DNA from: Nocardioidaceae bacterium SCSIO 66511
Lineage (GTDB): Bacteria > Actinomycetota > Actinomycetes > Propionibacteriales > Nocardioidaceae
Assembly: GCA_023100825.1 (NCBI GenBank)
Contig: CP095846.1
Coordinates: 3,658,001-3,722,000, forward strand
DNA length: 64,000 nt
Direction of reading: 5' to 3'
Part shown: piece by piece, positions 1 through 8,709 of the stretch
How positions within the stretch are numbered: the stretch's first letter is position 1
How the letters are laid out: every line of letters begins with the position of its first letter
Translations under genes and position numbers: made by a program
Notes under the pieces: model-generated
Seen by the model: the letters and a program-made list of their open reading frames with translations, nothing else
Database searches by the model: none
Told to the model about the DNA's origin: nothing

Positions 1-185
1 CGGGCGAGCTCGAACTCCGGATGCCGGGTCTGGTCGCCGTCCGCGACCCGGTTGCGATCCTCGGCGCGGACGTTGCCCTCGGCGTCGACGAGAACGGATC
101 CGAACGGCTCATCGCCGGCCTCGAGCGCCTCCTCGGCCAGCTCGACGCAGCGCTTCAGGTGCCTGATGTCTGTTTCATCCACCAC
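1..185 (-). CDS. Nucleoside/cytidine deaminase family protein (N-terminal part, cut by window edge)
   Basis: Reading leftward from a GTG at 185, 61 codons stay open to the window edge. The visible protein contains [13 protein letters not shown] and then RHPEFE. The HPE is the first zinc/catalytic motif (HxE) of the cytidine/tRNA-adenosine deaminase fold; the second half (PCxxC) lies outside the window. The family hydrolytically deaminates nucleobases or nucleosides in the cytoplasm; the substrate cannot be told from this fragment. The start is uncertain: GTG codons at 185 and 182 are both in frame and no clear ribosome-binding site precedes either. It is divergent from msrA, with about 60 bases between them. 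Confidence 0.7.
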   Translation of the reverse strand, partial: MVDETDIRHLKRCVELAEEALEAGDEPFGSVLVDAEGNVRAEDRNRVADGDQTRHPEFELA

Positions 186-246
186 GTCGGGAAGGATATG
201 TCCATCGCGCTGGTTATGCCTGGCGGATACATCCGAGGAGGCGCCC

Positions 247-882
247 ATGTTCGGTCACGACAAGACCCGGCTCGTCACGCCGGAGGATGCCCTGCCCGGG
301 CGCGAGACCCGTCCGTTCGCAGTCGGTACGACCCACGCCGTACTCGGCACGCCGATCGAGTCGGATCCGCCCGAGGGATTCGAGACCGCGGTGTTCGGGC
401 TCGGCTGCTTCTGGGGCGAGGAGAAGACGTTCTGGGAGACCCGTGGCGTCTGGTCGACGTCGGTCGGCTACGCCGGCGGCACCACCCCGAACCCCACGTA
501 CGAAGAGGTCTGCACCTCGCGTACCGGCCATGCCGAGGTCGTCCGGGTCGTCTTCGACCCGGCGGTCGTTTCGTACGAGCAGCTGCTCAAGATCTTCTGG
601 GAGAACCACGACCCCACGCAAGGCATGCGCCAGGGCAACGACCGCGGCACGCAGTACCGCTCGATCATCCTCACCACTAGTGACGAGCAGCAGGCGGCCG
701 CCGAGGCGTCACGCGACTCGTACCAGAAGGCGATGACCGAGCGCGGATACGGCGAGATCACCACCGTGATCGCACCGCTGCAGGCGTACTACTACGCCGA
801 GGATGTGCATCAGCAGTACCTGGCGAAGAACCCGTTCGGCTACTGCCCGATCCACGCGACGGGCGTCGAGTACGCCGGCTGA
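247..882 (+). CDS. msrA: Peptide-methionine (S)-S-oxide reductase MsrA
   Basis: A 211-residue protein that reduces methionine-S-sulfoxide in oxidised proteins using thioredoxin. The catalytic motif GCFWG is present with the nucleophile at Cys54, followed by the conserved VGYAGG and, near the C-terminus, YCPIH with a recycling Cys at about 200. Length and Cys layout resemble the E. coli-type enzyme. A strong GAGGAGG ribosome-binding site lies 5 nt before ATG 247. The same frame is open upstream to 52, but that part has no family similarity. It is a single gene between the divergent deaminase and a methyltransferase. Confidence 0.95.
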   Translation: MFGHDKTRLVTPEDALPGRETRPFAVGTTHAVLGTPIESDPPEGFETAVFGLGCFWGEEKTFWETRGVWSTSVGYAGGTTPNPTYEEVCTSRTGHAEVVRVVFDPAVVSYEQLLKIFWENHDPTQGMRQGNDRGTQYRSIILTTSDEQQAAAEASRDSYQKAMTERGYGEITTVIAPLQAYYYAEDVHQQYLAKNPFGYCPIHATGVEYAG

Positions 883-961
883 TAGCGCTGTCCACGCGAC
901 GCCTGGTCGTGATGCTGACAAACCTCTGGATCCGCACACGATCGAATGCAAACATTCGGCC

Positions 962-1693
962 GTGACGTTCGATTTCCACGCAACGTATGACGAGCTCAAC
1001 CCCGACGACCACGACTACCGCTTCTACGCCCAGCTCGCCGCCGACCGTGGCGTGCGCACGGCCGTCGACCTCGGCTGCGGCACCGGCACATTGGCGCAAA
1101 TCCTCACGGCACAAGGCGTAGACGTCATCGGAGTGGATCCCGATCCGGAGATGCTTCGCGTCGCGCGCTCCAAACACACTGAAAGCGCTTCTGGTGGCCG
1201 GGTCGAATGGAGACTCGGCTACAGCGATGTTCTCGAAGCTGCCGATGCTGATCTCGCAGTGATGTGGGGACACGTCGCACAGGTCTTCACCGACGACGAC
1301 TCGTGGCTGAGTGTGCTCACCGATCTCCACCGTGCACTGGGCCGCGACCGCACGCTTGCCTTCGAATCGCGCAGCCCGGTCGCGCGCAAGTGGGAAGAAT
1401 CGACCCGCGCCGCAACCCTCAGAACGGTCAGGACACCAGACGGCGACGTCGAGTTCTGGCATGAAACCGTCACAGTCGACTTGCCCCTGGTCACCTACGA
1501 CACCTTCACCCGGAATCTCCGCACCCAAGAGCAGTACGCGCACCGCGACGTACTCGCCTTCCGTAACGAAAGCGAGCTGCGCACATCCGTCGAGAAATGC
1601 GGGTTCACAGTCACCAGCGTCTTCGGCGACTGGGACCGATCCACAACCGACCAACAGACGCCCGAATTGATCGTGATCGCTGCGCGTAACTGA
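962..1693 (+). CDS. Class I SAM-dependent methyltransferase
   Basis: A 243-residue cytoplasmic protein. The SAM-binding motif I (AVDLGCGTGTLA) is at about residues 34-45 and the acidic end of the second strand (VIGVDPDPEML) follows, with family motifs such as WGHVAQVF further on. The fold is clear, but the substrate is not predictable. The chosen start is GTG 962, the last start codon before the recognisable domain; the open frame upstream to 803 overlaps msrA and looks non-coding. No strong ribosome-binding site is seen at 962. Its last base (1693) precedes DUF222 gene 1 by about 120 bases. Confidence 0.75.
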   Translation: MTFDFHATYDELNPDDHDYRFYAQLAADRGVRTAVDLGCGTGTLAQILTAQGVDVIGVDPDPEMLRVARSKHTESASGGRVEWRLGYSDVLEAADADLAVMWGHVAQVFTDDDSWLSVLTDLHRALGRDRTLAFESRSPVARKWEESTRAATLRTVRTPDGDVEFWHETVTVDLPLVTYDTFTRNLRTQEQYAHRDVLAFRNESELRTSVEKCGFTVTSVFGDWDRSTTDQQTPELIVIAARN

Positions 1694-1784
1694 TGCCCGT
1701 CCGCCAGACGAGCAAGAGAATGCTGCCGTCGGCGTTATCTGACTGTTACCTACTCGGGCCCGAATCAACCGTCGATCGGGCTCT

Positions 1785-1816
1785 GACTGTCAGTGGCGGA
1801 ATCTACTGTTCTCGTA
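1785..1816 (+). promoter_or_regulatory. Putative promoter/operator of DUF222 gene 1
   Basis: The 14-mer GACTGTCAGTGGCG (1785-1798) also occurs, in the same position relative to the start codon, ahead of DUF222 gene 3 (33245-33258, minus strand). It contains the 9-bp palindrome ACTGTCAGT. A possible -35 (CTGACT, 1783-1788) and -10 (TACTGT, 1804-1809) would start transcription at or next to ATG 1816, which implies a leaderless mRNA. The motif would sit inside the -35/-10 spacer, where a repressor could act. Sharing of the motif is seen; its function is inferred. Confidence 0.45.
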
Positions 1817-3327
1817 TGGGCGTTCGGCATGCTGACAGGTTCCGACGGGTGACGATTCCCGTCGAGCCGGCCGACGTGCAGTGCGCAGACGACGAGGGTG
1901 TCGCGGCTCTTCACGAACTGCTCACGGCGGTGACCAGCCTCCCCTACGCGGACAGCGATACGGCGCGGATAGACCGGATCGCCCTGCTGGAGAAGGCACG
2001 TGGCGCTCTCGCAGCCGCGCAGGCGCTCGAGATGGTCGAGTTCGAGGAGTCGCAGATCGCCACCCAGCGCGAGGCCGGCGTCGCCGAGCGCAATGTCGGT
2101 CGCGGTGTCGCCGATCAGGTCGCGTTGGCCCGTGGTCTGTCTCCGGCGCGCGGGTCGCGGGAGCTGAGCTGGGTACGCGCGCTGGTCAAGCAGCTGCCCG
2201 AAACCCGGCGACTGCTCGCTGCCGGGAAGATCTCCGAGGTGACAGCTCGGGCGATGGTCACCGAGACGGCCGAGCTGCGGGTCGAGGATCGTCGTCGGGT
2301 TGACTCAGACCTCGCCCCTGACCTTCCCGCCATGGTCGAGCGCGAGGCTCGTGCGGCGGCACGCAAGGCCGCGTACGCGCTGGATCCGGAGGCGGCAACG
2401 CGCCGCGCGCGGAAGGCCCGCAAAGACCGACGCGTCTCGATCCGCCCCGCACCCGACACGATGACCCTGGTTACGGGACTTCTGCCTGTCGAGCAGGGTG
2501 TCGCGGCATGGGCGAGTCTGAAACAGGCGGCCGCGTCGGCGAAGGCCTCGGGTGACGAGCGGACCCAGTCCCAGATCATGGCCGACACGTTCGTCGAACG
2601 CCTCACCGGGCAAACCGCGGCAACCGGCGTACCGGTCGAGGTGCATCTGACGATGAGCGCCGAGACGATGTGCGATGAGGATGACGGACCCGCCGACGTG
2701 CACGGTCACGGGCCGGTCCCGGCAGACATCGCTCGCGACATCATCCGCGACGACACGGTCGACCCAGCCAACGGCGATCCGCGACCGACAAGCGCCAACG
2801 TCGAGACGAGCCGTGACGACGCTGCGAACGCCGCCGACGACCCAACCGCACGGCGGCAGGTGAACGTCTGGCTGCGCCGGGTCTTCGATGACCCTGCCTC
2901 CGGCGTCGCGAACGACATCGATCCGGGCCGGCGCCGGTTCACCGGCGCCGTCGCGCGGTACCTGTTCGCCCGCGACAAGATCTGTCGCACCCCTGGCTGT
3001 GGGGCGTCGATCCGCCACCTGGACCACGTCCGTCCCTACCGTGACGGTGGCGCCACCGTCGCCGACAACGGTCAAGGCCTCTGCGAACGCTGCTCGTACA
3101 CCAAAGAAATGCCGGGCTGGACGACCGTCGTGACGTCCGCGGAGACTCACACGACCACGATCACCACCCCCACCGGGCACAGCTATGCCTCGCGACCGCC
3201 GCCCGCGAACGGATACGGTCCATCAGCGCGCACCCTGTCCGCCCGGCGCCGCGACCGACGTCTCGCCCGCCTCAGAACCCGCTGGGTCATGGACGGAGTA
3301 CGCCCACCCGGCGATTCCGCGTCATAG
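1816..3327 (+). CDS. DUF222 / 13E12-repeat family protein with HNH endonuclease domain (gene 1)
   Basis: A 503-residue protein with the usual two parts: an N-terminal helical DUF222 region (about residues 30-330) and a C-terminal HNH nuclease domain (about 389-435). The HNH part carries zinc-type Cys pairs (CRTPGC and CERC) and the core HLDHVRPYRDGG. The family is common and multi-copy in Actinobacteria; its role is unproven, with DNA-damage or mobile-nuclease roles proposed. ATG 1816 was preferred to the frame start at 1693 because the shared promoter motif ends 17 nt before it; GTG 1849 is an alternative. The 3' end overlaps the convergent acetyltransferase by 6 nt. All key HNH residues look intact. 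Confidence 0.85.
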   Translation: MGVRHADRFRRVTIPVEPADVQCADDEGVAALHELLTAVTSLPYADSDTARIDRIALLEKARGALAAAQALEMVEFEESQIATQREAGVAERNVGRGVADQVALARGLSPARGSRELSWVRALVKQLPETRRLLAAGKISEVTARAMVTETAELRVEDRRRVDSDLAPDLPAMVEREARAAARKAAYALDPEAATRRARKARKDRRVSIRPAPDTMTLVTGLLPVEQGVAAWASLKQAAASAKASGDERTQSQIMADTFVERLTGQTAATGVPVEVHLTMSAETMCDEDDGPADVHGHGPVPADIARDIIRDDTVDPANGDPRPTSANVETSRDDAANAADDPTARRQVNVWLRRVFDDPASGVANDIDPGRRRFTGAVARYLFARDKICRTPGCGASIRHLDHVRPYRDGGATVADNGQGLCERCSYTKEMPGWTTVVTSAETHTTTITTPTGHSYASRPPPANGYGPSARTLSARRRDRRLARLRTRWVMDGVRPPGDSAS

Positions 3328-3810
3328 GTCGCGGCGGAACTTCCGGCCCGTCTGATCGCCGACACTCGCTGGATCGGCCGGGCCGACTTCGGTGAAGCCC
3401 GCCTTGAGCAGTACGCGTTGAGAGCCGACATTCTCTTCGGAGGTTCCCGCGGTGAGCGTACGCAGCCCGTGCGAGTCCCGGGCCAGGACGCAAAGGCGCT
3501 GCAAGGCAGCCGTAGCAACACCGCGACCCGCGGCGCTTTCGGCAACCCGGTAGCCGACCTCCGCAGACCCGTCGACCAGGTCGTAGAGGTTGAACCGACC
3601 GATGACCGATCCGTCGGCGGCGACCAGCACGTAGAAGGCGCAGATGCCGGCGTCCTGCTCGGCCAGCAAGGCGTCGAGCCTGCTGTCGAACTGATCGAAG
3701 AACCCGTCACCGCGGTCTGAGATGAACCGCGCGAAGTATGCGCGATTCGCGAGTTCGAAGGACAAGACCGCCGGCGCATGATCGGTACTCAACTGCTGAA
3801 GATCGGGCAC
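3322..3810 (-). CDS. GNAT family N-acetyltransferase (RimJ/RimL-like)
   Basis: A 162-residue acetyl-CoA-dependent N-acetyltransferase. The core is seen as GSAEVGYRVAESAAGRG (strand beta4 and the pyrophosphate-binding loop, variant of R/QxxGxG/A) followed by NVGSQRVLLKAGF, the typical C-terminal GNAT segment. RimJ/RimL-like members acetylate protein N-termini, but small-molecule substrates are equally possible. The start is GTG 3810. A TAGGGT hexamer lies 6 nt before the GTG and no ribosome-binding site is seen, so the transcript may be leaderless. It is convergent with DUF222 gene 1. Confidence 0.85.
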   Translation of the reverse strand: MPDLQQLSTDHAPAVLSFELANRAYFARFISDRGDGFFDQFDSRLDALLAEQDAGICAFYVLVAADGSVIGRFNLYDLVDGSAEVGYRVAESAAGRGVATAALQRLCVLARDSHGLRTLTAGTSEENVGSQRVLLKAGFTEVGPADPASVGDQTGRKFRRDL

Positions 3811-3840
3811 GACCCGACCCTATCCAGCGGAAGGTTTCAC

Positions 3841-5412
3841 TCAGTTCACCTGGCGCGCCATACCCTCCCAATGCGGCTTGCGCAGGTCACGTTTGAGCAC
3901 CTTGCCCGTCGGTGACGTCGGCAGCACCTCGACGAACTCCCAGCCTGTCGGGATCTTGAAGTCGGCAATGCGCGAAGCGCAATGAGCACGCAGCTCGTCA
4001 GCGTCCGGTGCAGAGCCGGATCGAGCTACGACGACCGCGTGCACCCGCTCCCCGACGTCACCGTCGGGCACCGCGATCACAGCGCACGCAGCGACGTCGG
4101 GATGGGCGGCGAGGGTGTTCTCGACCTCGACCGAATGCACGTTGTCGCCGTTCACGACGATCGTGTCCTTCACCCGATCGACAACGTAGACATATCCGGA
4201 CTCGTCGAGGTAACCGACGTCGCCGGTGTGCGCCCATCCGTGTCGCAGCACCTCGGCAGTCGCGTCGGGGTCGTTCCAGTAGCCGAGCATCGTGCCGGGG
4301 CCGCGCAGCAGGATCTCGCCGAGAGCGCCCGTTGGCACATCGACGTCGTCGGAGTCGACGACCCGCAGCTCGGTGTGGATGGCCGCGCGGCCGGCGGATC
4401 GCAGCTGCGGTCCGGGCCGGTGGTCGCCGGGTGTCAGGAACGTACCCGACATCGTCTCGGACATGCCGTAGAGCTGCCCGAAGTCCGCGTTCGGGAATGC
4501 CTTTTCGGAGCGCTCCAAAAGCGTCTCCGGCATAGGCGATCCCCCGTAGAACAAGAACCGCATACTGCTCAGGTCGCGCCAGGCGGCGTCCGGATGGTCT
4601 ACGACCTGCTGCAGCATCGGTGGTACGAGCAGCACCGCGGTCACCTGGTGCTCGTCGATCGACTGGAGCACCGCGGCCGGGTCGAAGCGCGGTAGCGGCA
4701 CCAGCGTGTTGCCGTACTGGGACTGCGCGAGGCACGAACCCACACCCGATGAATGCGAGATCGGCGTGACCTGCAGCTGTCTCGTACCCGGGCTCACGTA
4801 ACCGGGGAGGCCTCCGCCGAACGCCAGAATGATGCTCATCATCGAGCTGGTGCTGTGCATCACGGTCTTGGGTAGACCAGTTGTGCCTCCGGTGTGCACG
4901 AGCACGGCAAGGTCGTCCCCGGCGCGCCGCGCATCGGAGACCGGTTCCGAACTCGCGATGAGTTCCTCGTATGACGCCATGCCCGCGGGAGTCGGCCCGT
5001 CTCCCATGTGGATGACCGACCGCAGACCCGGATATCCCTCCTTGATCTGCGGTATGTATCCCGCGAAGGCGTCGTCGACCAGGAGGATGTCGGTATCGGC
5101 GTCGGCAAGCATCGGCGCCATCTCGAACGGCGCGCGCACGATGTCGACCACGTCGATGACGCCGTCGGCCCACGGGATCGCGAGCACCGCCTCCGCGAAA
5201 CGATCGGAGTTCAGGCCGAGCACACCAACACGTGCGCCGTCGCGTACGCCCAGCTCACGCAGTGCCCCGGCGAGCCGAGCAACCCGATCGGCCTGTTCGG
5301 CGAACGTGCGCTTGCGATCACCGAAGATGGTGGCGATGCCGTCGGGTTGCAGCTGCAGCGCCCGGTGCAGGCCATGCGTCCAGTTGATCTCGTGGCGAGT
5401 CGTCATGGGCAT
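3841..5412 (-). CDS. AMP-binding (ANL superfamily) acyl-CoA synthetase-like ligase
   Basis: A 523-residue cytoplasmic ligase that would activate a carboxylic acid as its adenylate and transfer it to CoA. Motifs in order: the phosphate loop HTGGTTGLPK (about 170-180), YGMSE (A5), HTGDVGYLDESG (A7), DRVKDTIVVNGDNVHSVEVE (A8) and near the end PTSPTGKVLKRDL with the catalytic Lys (A10). The FadD/CaiC-like layout fits medium- or long-chain fatty or aromatic acids; the exact substrate is unknown. ATG 5412 was chosen because GGAG lies 8 nt upstream; ATG 5406 is also possible. It stands alone between the acetyltransferase and the ECF41 sigma factor, both on the same strand. Confidence 0.88.
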   Translation of the reverse strand: MPMTTRHEINWTHGLHRALQLQPDGIATIFGDRKRTFAEQADRVARLAGALRELGVRDGARVGVLGLNSDRFAEAVLAIPWADGVIDVVDIVRAPFEMAPMLADADTDILLVDDAFAGYIPQIKEGYPGLRSVIHMGDGPTPAGMASYEELIASSEPVSDARRAGDDLAVLVHTGGTTGLPKTVMHSTSSMMSIILAFGGGLPGYVSPGTRQLQVTPISHSSGVGSCLAQSQYGNTLVPLPRFDPAAVLQSIDEHQVTAVLLVPPMLQQVVDHPDAAWRDLSSMRFLFYGGSPMPETLLERSEKAFPNADFGQLYGMSETMSGTFLTPGDHRPGPQLRSAGRAAIHTELRVVDSDDVDVPTGALGEILLRGPGTMLGYWNDPDATAEVLRHGWAHTGDVGYLDESGYVYVVDRVKDTIVVNGDNVHSVEVENTLAAHPDVAACAVIAVPDGDVGERVHAVVVARSGSAPDADELRAHCASRIADFKIPTGWEFVEVLPTSPTGKVLKRDLRKPHWEGMARQVN

Positions 5413-5461
5413 CACGATGACTCCGCGCGCTGTCAATGCGCTGCCAGGTCACTGCCAACGG

Positions 5462-6367
5462 CTACATCGGATCGGGTACGTGCGCCAACTTGTCCGGGTT
5501 TCGGATGACATCGATCGAGGCGATCCGGCCGGCATCGAAGCTGAACGCCAGCACGGAGACACCGCCCGTGCGCTCGCGGATGATGAGACCGGGTGCACCG
5601 TTGACGTCGGTCGGCACCATCTGCAGCTCGCCGAAAGCGTTCGCTTGCGCCAGCATCATCGGTGCGATGCGCTCCGCCTGGCGTACCTCTTCCTGAAGCG
5701 CCTGGACCTTGCCACCACCGTCGCCGCGCAGGACGACGTCAGGGTCGAGCACGGCGATGAGACCCGGAAGATCGCCCCGATCGCACGCAGCAGCGAACGC
5801 CTCCACCAGCGCCCGCTGCTCGGCGTCGCTCGGCGGTGCCACTGGTTGCCCGGCTTCGACGCGTCGGCGGGCTCGGGATGCGAGCTGGCGTACGGCCGCG
5901 GGGGTGCGGCCGACGATCTCGGCGACCTCGGGGAACGGCACGGCAAACACGTCGTGCAGTACGAAGGCCGTACGCTCCGCAGGCGAAAGCTGCTCGAGCA
6001 CGACGAGCAACGCCATACTGACCGATTCATCCAGCGTGATCCGGTCCGCAGGGTCTTGCGACGTGTCCTGCACGAGTGGCTCCGGCAACCAGGTGCCGAC
6101 GTACTGCTCGCGCCGAACGCGTGCGCTACCGAGCGCGTCCAGCGCCAGCCGGCTGACGGTGGTCGTCAACCAGGCGGCGAGATCCCGTACCCCGTCTGGA
6201 TCGGCGATACCGCGCAACCGCAACCAGGCCTCCTGGACACAGTCCTCCGCCTCCGCGAGCGACCCCGTCATCGTGTACGCGATGCGCAGTAGCCGTGGCC
6301 GGTTTACCTCGAATGCCTCGGCGAGCGCCTGCTCGGTCTCTCGTACGTCCCGTTTGTTGTCTCCCAT
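5462..6367 (-). CDS. ECF41-group RNA polymerase sigma factor (SigJ-like) with SnoaL-like C-terminal domain
   Basis: A 301-residue sigma factor. Region 2 (LLRIAYTMTGSLAEAEDCVQ) and region 4 (about 110-165, ending AVRQLASRARRRV) are followed by an NTF2/SnoaL-like extension. The three hallmarks of group ECF41 are all present: WLPEP in the linker, DGGGKV in the extension and NPDKL near the C-terminus. In this group the extension, not an anti-sigma factor, controls activity. ATG 6367 lacks a ribosome-binding site but lies a few bases from the start point predicted by the ECF41-type promoter at 6402-6376, so a leaderless transcript is likely; the in-frame ATG at 6403 would fall in that promoter. 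It is divergent from the MMPL transporter. Confidence 0.92.
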   Translation of the reverse strand: MGDNKRDVRETEQALAEAFEVNRPRLLRIAYTMTGSLAEAEDCVQEAWLRLRGIADPDGVRDLAAWLTTTVSRLALDALGSARVRREQYVGTWLPEPLVQDTSQDPADRITLDESVSMALLVVLEQLSPAERTAFVLHDVFAVPFPEVAEIVGRTPAAVRQLASRARRRVEAGQPVAPPSDAEQRALVEAFAAACDRGDLPGLIAVLDPDVVLRGDGGGKVQALQEEVRQAERIAPMMLAQANAFGELQMVPTDVNGAPGLIIRERTGGVSVLAFSFDAGRIASIDVIRNPDKLAHVPDPM

Positions 6368-6375
6368 GCAGTGAT

Positions 6376-6402
6376 GACTAGGCGGGTCGCCGATTTGTGA
6401 CA
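6376..6402 (-). promoter_or_regulatory. ECF41-type promoter of the sigma factor gene (autoregulation)
   Basis: On the minus strand TGTCACA (6402-6396) is followed after 16 nt by AGTC (6379-6376). The known ECF41 target motif is TGTCACA in the -35 and CGTC in the -10. The -10 differs in one base. The predicted start point is within about 3 nt of ATG 6367. This would give autoregulation, which is usual for the group. Confidence 0.7.
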
Positions 6403-6426
6403 TCGGCCCGCAATGAGCCGCCGCAA

Positions 6427-6453
6427 TGTCACACCCCCGGCAGCTGCGTCGTC
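6427..6453 (+). promoter_or_regulatory. ECF41-type promoter of the MMPL transporter gene
   Basis: TGTCACA (6427-6433), 16 nt, CGTC (6450-6453): a full match to the ECF41 -35/-10 pair, with the same spacing as the divergent copy. Transcription would start near 6459, leaving a leader of about 54 nt before ATG 6513. This makes the MMPL transporter the probable target of the adjacent sigma factor. Confidence 0.75.
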
Positions 6454-6512
6454 ACCAGGCCACCAACGCCCTGCCGACGCCGGGGTGCCCGACGACTGCT
6501 GGGGGAAAGCTC

Positions 6513-8690
6513 ATGACACTCACCGAGACAGACCGAGACAAGAACACCAGACCGCCAGTACGAGGAGGCGTGTTCGTCCGCATCGGCGGCTTTGCCTACC
6601 GCCGCAAATGGATCGCTTTGATCCTCTGGGTTGCCGTTCTCGCCGGGGTCTGGGGCGCGGCGACGGCGGCGGGCGACGCGTACAGCAATGACAACTCCCT
6701 ACCGGGAACCGAATCGCAGGCGGCGGCAGACCTGCTGGATGCGCACGGCGCCGGGCATGCCGCAGACACCCTCGAGATCGTCGTGCACGACGAGGACGGG
6801 CTGGACGGCGTACAAGAACGCATCGAACCCATGCTCCAGGAGGTCGCGGACCTCCCGAACGTCGACAGCGTCCAGAGCCTGTACGACAATCCGGCCGCCA
6901 TCGCGGACGACGGCACGATCGGGTTCGCGACCGTGACACTCGAGGTGCCATCCGAGGACATGCCGCTCGAGGACACCGAACGCATCCTCGATACCGCGCA
7001 GGAGATCGACGGCGACGGCCTGCAGGTGGAGCTCGGCGGAGATGCATCCCGGCTATTGGCTGAGGGCAGCACCAGTGCCGCGGAAGGCGTGGGAATCATT
7101 GCCGCGCTGGTGATCCTCGTCTTGATGTTCGGCACGTTCATCGCCGCCGGTCTGCCGATCGCGATCGCCCTTTTCGCCGTCGGATCGACGGTCGGCATCA
7201 TCATCCTGGCGTCACACATCTTCACCATCGCGTCCTGGACGCCACCGGTCATGTTCCTGGTCGGCCTCGGCGTCGGCATCGACTACGCATTACTGATCTT
7301 TGCCCGTTACCGCAGCGAGCTCGTACGCGGTGAGGACTCCGAACGCGCCGCGATCACCGCTATGGATGCCGCCGGTCGTTCGGTCTTCTTTGCCGGTTGC
7401 ACAGTGATCCTGGCGCTGCTCGGCCTCACCGCGCTCGGGCTCGGCGCGATCCAGGGCATGGCACTGTCGGTCGCGCTCACGGTACTGATGACGATGGTGG
7501 CCGCGCTGACGCTACTCCCCGCGCTGATGGGCATTTTCGGTAATCGTTTCGCCCGGCAGTTCGCGAAGCGGGCGGAGAAGCGCAAAGCCAAGAACAAGGG
7601 TGCGGACGGCGACGGCTGGCGGCGTCTCGCAACCACAGTGCAGAAGCGCCCGCTGGCCGCACTCATCGCGGCGGCGATAGTCCTCGGCGCACTCGCCTTC
7701 CCCGCGCTGAGTATCCGCCTCGGCTTCAATGATGCGGGCAACGATCCGGCAGACAGCACCAGCCGGCAGGCGTACGACCTGCTCTCCGACGGGTTCGGGC
7801 CCGGTTTCAACGGTCCGTTGCTCGTCGCCACCGACGGTGGCGACGGCAGCGCCGACGAGGCGGCGACCGCTGCGGCGCAGGCGCTGGGCGAGACCGACGG
7901 CGTCGCAGCCGCAGCGGACCCGATGCCGACACCGGACGGCGAAGCCGCGACGGTCATGGTCTTCCCCGAATCATCCCCACAGGACGAACAGACCCAGGAT
8001 CTCGTCGGCACGTTGCGCGACGACGTCCTGCCGGAAGTGTCAGCCGACACCGGTGCGGAGTACCTCGTCGGCGGCGCCACCGCCGCGTCGGAGGACTACG
8101 CAGGCAAGCTCGGCGAACGAATGCCGCTGTTCATGGCGATCGTCGTTGGACTCTCCGTCATCCTGCTGATGGCGGTGTTCCGGTCGGTCCTCATTCCGCT
8201 GAAGGCTGCGATCCTGAACCTGCTCAGCATCGGCGCCGCGCTCGGCGCGATGAAACTGGTCTTCCAGGACGGGATGCTCGGATTCGAAGGCGGACCGATC
8301 GAGGCGTACGTACCGGTGATGATCTTCGCCATCGTCTTCGGGCTCTCCATGGACTATGAGATCTTCCTGATCTCCCGGATGCACGAGGAATGGACGAACG
8401 ACAAGAGCCACGATCCCTCGCACGCGGTACGTGAGGGCCTCGCCCACACGGGCGCGGTGATCACCGCGGCGGGGTCGATCATGGTCGTGATCTTCGCGGC
8501 CTTCGTCCTCAGCGACCAACGGCTACTGCAGCAGACGGGCTTCGCCTTCGCAGTCGCGATCTTCGTCGACGCAGTGATCATTCGATGTCTAGTCGTCCCC
8601 GCGGCGATGGAGCTGATGGGTCGCCGCGCCTGGTGGCTACCGGCGCCGCTCGCCCGGGTGTTGCCGAAGGTGGAGCTGGAGCGACACTGA
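6513..8690 (+). CDS. MMPL family (RND superfamily) transporter
   Basis: A 725-residue inner-membrane protein of the MmpL/YdfJ type, which exports lipids or amphiphilic compounds using the proton gradient. Two similar halves each begin with a membrane helix (RKWIALILWVAVLAGVW; AALIAAAIVLGALAFPALSI), then an extracytoplasmic domain, then a five-helix bundle. The proton-relay-type motifs GIDYALLIFARYR in half 1 and SMDYEIFLISRMHEEW in half 2 are visible. ATG 6513 has GGGGGAAAG 4 nt upstream; an in-frame ATG at 6426 lies inside the promoter and was rejected. The cargo is unknown. Confidence 0.93.
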   Translation: MTLTETDRDKNTRPPVRGGVFVRIGGFAYRRKWIALILWVAVLAGVWGAATAAGDAYSNDNSLPGTESQAAADLLDAHGAGHAADTLEIVVHDEDGLDGVQERIEPMLQEVADLPNVDSVQSLYDNPAAIADDGTIGFATVTLEVPSEDMPLEDTERILDTAQEIDGDGLQVELGGDASRLLAEGSTSAAEGVGIIAALVILVLMFGTFIAAGLPIAIALFAVGSTVGIIILASHIFTIASWTPPVMFLVGLGVGIDYALLIFARYRSELVRGEDSERAAITAMDAAGRSVFFAGCTVILALLGLTALGLGAIQGMALSVALTVLMTMVAALTLLPALMGIFGNRFARQFAKRAEKRKAKNKGADGDGWRRLATTVQKRPLAALIAAAIVLGALAFPALSIRLGFNDAGNDPADSTSRQAYDLLSDGFGPGFNGPLLVATDGGDGSADEAATAAAQALGETDGVAAAADPMPTPDGEAATVMVFPESSPQDEQTQDLVGTLRDDVLPEVSADTGAEYLVGGATAASEDYAGKLGERMPLFMAIVVGLSVILLMAVFRSVLIPLKAAILNLLSIGAALGAMKLVFQDGMLGFEGGPIEAYVPVMIFAIVFGLSMDYEIFLISRMHEEWTNDKSHDPSHAVREGLAHTGAVITAAGSIMVVIFAAFVLSDQRLLQQTGFAFAVAIFVDAVIIRCLVVPAAMELMGRRAWWLPAPLARVLPKVELERH

Positions 8691-8709
8691 CTCCGGCTCC
8701 GACCGGGCC

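Noticed and set aside
1816-3327. DUF222 genes as homing or insertion-sequence elements
   Set aside because: No terminal inverted repeats, target duplications or transposase were seen at the three loci.
6426-6512. Upstream extension of the MMPL gene from an in-frame ATG at 6426
   Set aside because: It would begin inside the ECF41-type promoter; ATG 6513 has a strong ribosome-binding site.
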